This document shows, piece after piece, positions 60,924-64,000 of a DNA stretch of 64,000 bases (position 1 is the stretch's first letter; every line of letters begins with the position of its first letter). The stretch is taken from NCBI RefSeq assembly GCF_003951285.1, contig NZ_RXFQ01000010.1, forward strand, positions 1 through 64,000. The letters run 5' to 3'. The translations under genes were made by a program, and so were the position numbers. The notes beneath the pieces were generated by a model. It ran no database searches. It saw only the letters and a list, made by a program, of their open reading frames with translations, and was not told where the DNA came from. The stretch comes from Variovorax beijingensis (GTDB lineage Bacteria; Pseudomonadota; Gammaproteobacteria; Burkholderiales; Burkholderiaceae_C).

Positions 60924-60998
60924 ATGTCCGCCCTCCGCGCTTATTTCTTTGCCTACTTTTGGTTCCCGGTTTCCGGCGGACGAGAGGCGAGCGCGTAA
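60924..60998 (+). CDS. aroG leader peptide, aromatic-rich
   Basis: 24 codons from ATG 60924 to TAA 60996-60998, too short for usual gene calls. Codons 7-14 read YFFAYFWF: seven aromatic residues (Phe four, Tyr two, Trp one) in eight codons, at 60942-60965. A terminator lies 20 bases after the stop and aroG 93 bases after it. This is the pattern of leader peptides (like pheL and trpL) whose ribosome senses charged Phe/Tyr/Trp tRNA. See the attenuator entry for the alternative pairings. Confidence 0.85.
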   Translation: MSALRAYFFAYFWFPVSGGREASA

Positions 60999-61017
60999 AG
61001 CAAACGAACACCCTCCC

Positions 61018-61053
61018 AAAACCGCCGGCGCCTCGAGCCCCGGCGGTTTTTTT
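61018..61053 (+). terminator. Attenuator terminator of aroG
   Basis: Eleven-bp stem AAAACCGCCGG/CCGGCGGTTTT (61018-61028 with 61040-61050), 11-base loop, and seven T (61047-61053): a strong intrinsic terminator inside the aroG leader. Its left arm CCGCCGG (61022-61028) can instead pair with CCGGCGG at 60973-60979 in the leader peptide codons. That sequence is identical to the terminator's right arm (61040-61046), and it can also pair with CCGCC at 60928-60932. These are the four segments of a trp-type attenuator. Confidence 0.85.
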
Positions 61054-61090
61054 ATGCCCTGACGATATCCACTCCAACAAGGAAAGCACC

Positions 61091-62209
61091 ATGAGCACGA
61101 ACACTGCCCCCGCCAGCGACAGCTGGTATGCGAGCGTCGAAAAAACCAGCAAGACCGACGACGAACGCATCAAGGACATCAACGTGCTGCCCCCTCCCGA
61201 ACATCTGATCCGCTTCTTTCCGATTCGCGGCACGCCGGTCGAGACGCTGATCGAGGGCACCCGCCGCAGCATCCACAACATCATGGCGGGCAAGGACGAC
61301 CGGCTGCTGGTGGTCATGGGCCCCTGCTCGATCCACGACCCGGCCGCGGCGCTCGAATACGCCCGCCGCCTCAAGGTGGAGCGCGAAAAGTATGCCGGCA
61401 CGCTCGAGATCGTGATGCGCGTCTACTTCGAGAAGCCGCGCACCACGGTCGGCTGGAAGGGGCTGATCAACGACCCGTACCTGGACGAGAGCTTCCGCAT
61501 CGACGAGGGCCTGCGCATGGCGCGCCAGCTGCTGATCGACATCAACCGGCTCGGCCTGCCGGCGGGCAGCGAGTTCCTCGACGTGATCTCGCCGCAGTAC
61601 ATCGGCGACCTGATCGCCTGGGGCGCGATCGGCGCGCGCACCACCGAAAGCCAGGTGCACCGCGAGCTGGCCTCGGGCCTCTCGGCGCCCATCGGCTTCA
61701 AGAACGGCACCGACGGCAACATCCGCATCGCCACCGACGCCATCCAGGCGGCGGCGCGCGGCCACCACTTTCTCTCGGTGCACAAGAACGGCCAGGTCGC
61801 GATCGTGCAGACCAACGGCAACCGCGACTGCCACGTGATCCTGCGCGGCGGCAAGGCCCCCAACTACGACGCCGCCAGCGTCGAGGCGGCCTGCAAGGAC
61901 CTCGAGGCCGCCAAGCTGCCGCCCACGCTGATGGTCGACTGCAGCCACGCCAACAGTTCCAAGCAGCACCAGAAGCAGATCGACGTGGCCAAGGACATCG
62001 CCAACCAGATCGCCGCGGGCTCGAACCGCGTCTTCGGCGTGATGGTCGAAAGCCATCTGCAGGCCGGCGCGCAGAAGTTCACGCCGGGCAAGGACCAGCT
62101 CTCGGGCCTCGAATACGGCAAGAGCATCACCGACGCCTGCCTGGGCTGGGACGATTCGGTGCAGGTGCTGGACACCCTGTCGCAGGCGATCAAGCAGCGC
62201 CGGGGTTAA
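61091..62209 (+). CDS. aroG: DAHP synthase (3-deoxy-7-phosphoheptulonate synthase)
   Basis: 372 residues. Condenses phosphoenolpyruvate and erythrose-4-phosphate, the first step of aromatic amino-acid synthesis. Class I (AroF/G/H-type) motifs: LLVVMGPCSIHDPAAALEYA, KPRTTVGWKGLINDP, GAIGARTTESQVHRE, GFKNGTDGN and VDCSHANSSK. AAGGAAAG lies five bases before the ATG. The N-terminal extension is about ten residues longer than in E. coli. Preceded by a leader peptide and attenuator. aroE is at 50.2 kb. Confidence 0.95.
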   Translation: MSTNTAPASDSWYASVEKTSKTDDERIKDINVLPPPEHLIRFFPIRGTPVETLIEGTRRSIHNIMAGKDDRLLVVMGPCSIHDPAAALEYARRLKVEREKYAGTLEIVMRVYFEKPRTTVGWKGLINDPYLDESFRIDEGLRMARQLLIDINRLGLPAGSEFLDVISPQYIGDLIAWGAIGARTTESQVHRELASGLSAPIGFKNGTDGNIRIATDAIQAAARGHHFLSVHKNGQVAIVQTNGNRDCHVILRGGKAPNYDAASVEAACKDLEAAKLPPTLMVDCSHANSSKQHQKQIDVAKDIANQIAAGSNRVFGVMVESHLQAGAQKFTPGKDQLSGLEYGKSITDACLGWDDSVQVLDTLSQAIKQRRG

Positions 62210-62218
62210 ACAACAGGG

Positions 62219-62728
62219 TCAAAGCATTCCGGCCAGGTCCGGCCAGTGGTGCCGCATGGCTGCGGCTTCATCGCTGTCCGGCGGCACCAGGGAGAAGTCG
62301 GCGAAGTCGAAGCCCGGCCCGACCATGCAGGCGGCCAGCGTGTAGTCGCCGCTCGCGTGGCCCTGGATCGGCCGGGCGGCCTGCCACTGGCCCGCCGGCA
62401 CCACATGCTGGGGCCGCGTACCATGCGCGTCGACCGGGCCCAGCCGCACATGGGCCGGGGCCGTGCGCAGCGCGGCGTCGCAGGTCCAGAGCGCGAGCGG
62501 AACGCCTTCCAGGTGCACCCACACTTCATCCGACAGCACCCGGTGCCAGCGCGAATGCCGGCCCGCCTCGAGCAGGAAGTAGATACTGGTGAGCGCACTG
62601 CGCGGTGCGCGGCCATCGGTGGGAACGACGCTCGCCGCCGAGCGGAACACCTCGCTGTACCAGCCACCCTCGGGATGGGGCTGCAGCTTCAGGCTCTCGA
62701 TCAGTTCCCGGGCCCGCATGGCAGTCAT
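62219..62728 (-). CDS. Cupin_5 (DUF985) protein
   Basis: 169 residues, single beta-barrel. HPEGGWYSEVFRS, LTSIYFLLEAGRHSRWHRV with its cupin His residues, DEVWVHLEG and SGDYTLAACMVGPGFDF match the DUF985 family, reported as an epimerase-like cupin of unclear substrate. ATG 62728 overlaps the mpl stop (ATGA), so it is coupled to mpl; an ATG three codons later is an alternative. Convergent with aroG, with stops nine bases apart. Confidence 0.85.
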   Translation of the reverse strand: MTAMRARELIESLKLQPHPEGGWYSEVFRSAASVVPTDGRAPRSALTSIYFLLEAGRHSRWHRVLSDEVWVHLEGVPLALWTCDAALRTAPAHVRLGPVDAHGTRPQHVVPAGQWQAARPIQGHASGDYTLAACMVGPGFDFADFSLVPPDSDEAAAMRHHWPDLAGML

Positions 62729-64000
62729 GGCGCCGCGGCGGCGCGCAGTGCCGCCAGCAGCTTGTCGTGCACGCCGCCGAAGCCGCCGTTGCTCATGCAG
62801 ACGATGTGGTCGCCAGGCCGGGCCGCGGCGACGATCTGCGCCACCAGCGGTTCGATGGCGCCGGCCACCAGCGCGCGTTCGCCCATCGGGGCCAGGGCCG
62901 CGGCCGCGTCCCAGTCGAGCCCGGCCGTGTGGCAGAACGACAGGTCGGCCGCTTCCAGGCTCCACGGCAGTTGCGCCGCCATGACGCCCAGCTTCATCGT
63001 GTTGCTGCGCGGCTCGAAGGCCGCGAGGATGCGTTCGCCTTGCCGGCCGGCGTCGTCGAGCTTCTTGCGCAGCCCGTCGAGCGTGGTGCGGATGGCGGTG
63101 GGATGGTGGGCGAAATCGTCGTAGACGGTGATCGTGCCGCCACTGCGCTCGACCGCGCCGCGCAGCTCCATGCGGCGGCGCACGTTCCTGAAGCTGCCGA
63201 GCGCGCGGGCCGCATCGGCCGGCGCCACGCCCACATGCTCTGCCGCCGCAATGGCGGCCAGCGCGTTCATCTGGTTGTGCAGCCCCGAGAGTTCCCACTC
63301 GACCCGGCCGACCGCCTCGCCCTGGCGCAGCACGTCGAAGGCGTCGTGCGTGCCGCGGGCCTGCCATCCGCTGTTCGGGCCGCCCGCGCCGAAGTGCGCC
63401 AGTTCGCTCCAGCAGCCCTGCGCCAGCACGCGCTGCAGGCTTTCCTCGGTGGCGTTCACCACCAGCCGGCCGGTTCCCGGCACCGTGCGCACGAGGTGAT
63501 GGAACTGGCGTTCGATGGCGGCCAGGTCGTCGAAGATGTCGGCGTGGTCGAACTCCAGGTTGTTGAGGACCGCGGTGCGCGGGCGGTAATGCACGAACTT
63601 GCTGCGCTTGTCGAAGAAGGCCGTGTCGTATTCGTCGGCCTCGATGACGAAGGCTGAACCGTTGCCAAGCCGCGCCGAGACGCCGAAGTCCAGCGGCACC
63701 CCGCCCACGAGGAAGCCCGGCGCCTTGCCGCCCTGTTCGAGTACCCACGCCAGCATCGAGGTGGTGGTCGTCTTGCCGTGGGTTCCGGCCACTGCCAGAA
63801 CATGGCGGCCGAGCAGCACATGCTCGGCCAGCCACTGGGGTCCGCTGGTGTAGGGCTTGCCGGCGTCGAGGATGGCTTCCATCAGCGGAAATTTTGGGGT
63901 GCCGTCGGGCAGCCGGGCCCTCGAAACCACGTTGCCGACCACGAAGACGTCGGGTGAAAGAGCGAGCTGGTCCGCGCCGAAACCCTCGATCAGGTCGATG
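62725..64000 (-). CDS. mpl: Murein-peptide ligase Mpl (5' end beyond window)
   Basis: At least 425 residues; the frame continues past 64000 without a start (before VVGNVVSRARLPDGTPKFPL the sequence reads IDLIEGFGADQLALSPDVF). Mpl re-attaches recycled L-Ala-D-Glu-meso-DAP tripeptide to UDP-MurNAc. ATP loop VAGTHGKTTTTS near 63775, VIEADEYDTAFFDKRSKF, and C-terminal YDDFAHHPTAIR and SNGGFGGVHDKLL, which separate it from MurC. It pairs functionally with the dcw cluster through murein recycling. Confidence 0.93.
   Translation of the reverse strand, partial: IDLIEGFGADQLALSPDVFVVGNVVSRARLPDGTPKFPLMEAILDAGKPYTSGPQWLAEHVLLGRHVLAVAGTHGKTTTTSMLAWVLEQGGKAPGFLVGGVPLDFGVSARLGNGSAFVIEADEYDTAFFDKRSKFVHYRPRTAVLNNLEFDHADIFDDLAAIERQFHHLVRTVPGTGRLVVNATEESLQRVLAQGCWSELAHFGAGGPNSGWQARGTHDAFDVLRQGEAVGRVEWELSGLHNQMNALAAIAAAEHVGVAPADAARALGSFRNVRRRMELRGAVERSGGTITVYDDFAHHPTAIRTTLDGLRKKLDDAGRQGERILAAFEPRSNTMKLGVMAAQLPWSLEAADLSFCHTAGLDWDAAAALAPMGERALVAGAIEPLVAQIVAAARPGDHIVCMSNGGFGGVHDKLLAALRAAAAP

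Overview
The window is about 64 kb of high-GC chromosomal DNA from a betaproteobacterium, most likely Burkholderiales/Comamonadaceae and probably Variovorax or a close relative. This placement rests on protein style, gene order and codon use recalled from memory, not on a search. There are no rRNA or tRNA genes, CRISPR arrays, insertion sequences or phage genes. Nearly all of the window is housekeeping sequence.

Left part (1-11.4 kb): accessory genes. These are an EamA permease, an amidohydrolase gene broken by an in-frame TAG, a 2OG-Fe(II) oxygenase-like protein, a Tat-exported phosphocholine-type phospholipase C beside a secreted esterase, small hypothetical genes, an AraC regulator, a quinol monooxygenase-like protein, a patch of gene debris (about 9.8-10.46 kb) and a LysR regulator.

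11.4-24.6 kb: an I78-type inhibitor lipoprotein, a DsbA-like isomerase, the compact run dapF-DUF484-ydcF-xerC-rlmI, a histidine-rich COG0523 GTPase, a convergent DUF945 gene, an unusual dksA (histone-like tail, three of four zinc Cys replaced), a STAS-like hypothetical gene and hslVU.

24.7-44.2 kb: the complete division and cell-wall (dcw) cluster mraZ-rsmH-ftsL-ftsI-murE-murF-mraY-murD-ftsW-murG-murC-ddlB-ftsQ-ftsA-ftsZ-lpxC. Start/stop overlaps suggest translational coupling, and four GTG repeats with 10-bp period upstream of mraZ look like the MraZ operator. MurD carries a roughly 200-residue acidic Ala/Pro-rich insertion between its first two domains.

44.2-58.8 kb: a LysR gene divergent from an SHMT-like PLP enzyme; ruvC, cdsA-like and plsC-like genes (PlsC with a Pro-rich insertion) on the minus strand; a DUF2809 gene; a minus-strand run RNB ribonuclease-tonB-like-aroE-mtgA; a YqiA-type esterase; a NarL/LuxR-type two-component pair; and rodA.

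58.8-64 kb: tldD, a BamE-like lipoprotein, and aroG (DAHP synthase). aroG is preceded by a 24-codon peptide with the core YFFAYFWF and then a strong terminator that can refold with the leader. This is a textbook four-segment aromatic amino-acid attenuator and the most interesting regulatory find here. The window ends in a cupin gene and a truncated mpl on the minus strand.

A second recurring theme is a -10-like hexamer ending 6-8 bases before the start codon at eight genes (including dapF, lpxC, rodA, tldD and the aroG leader peptide), which suggests leaderless or nearly leaderless transcripts.
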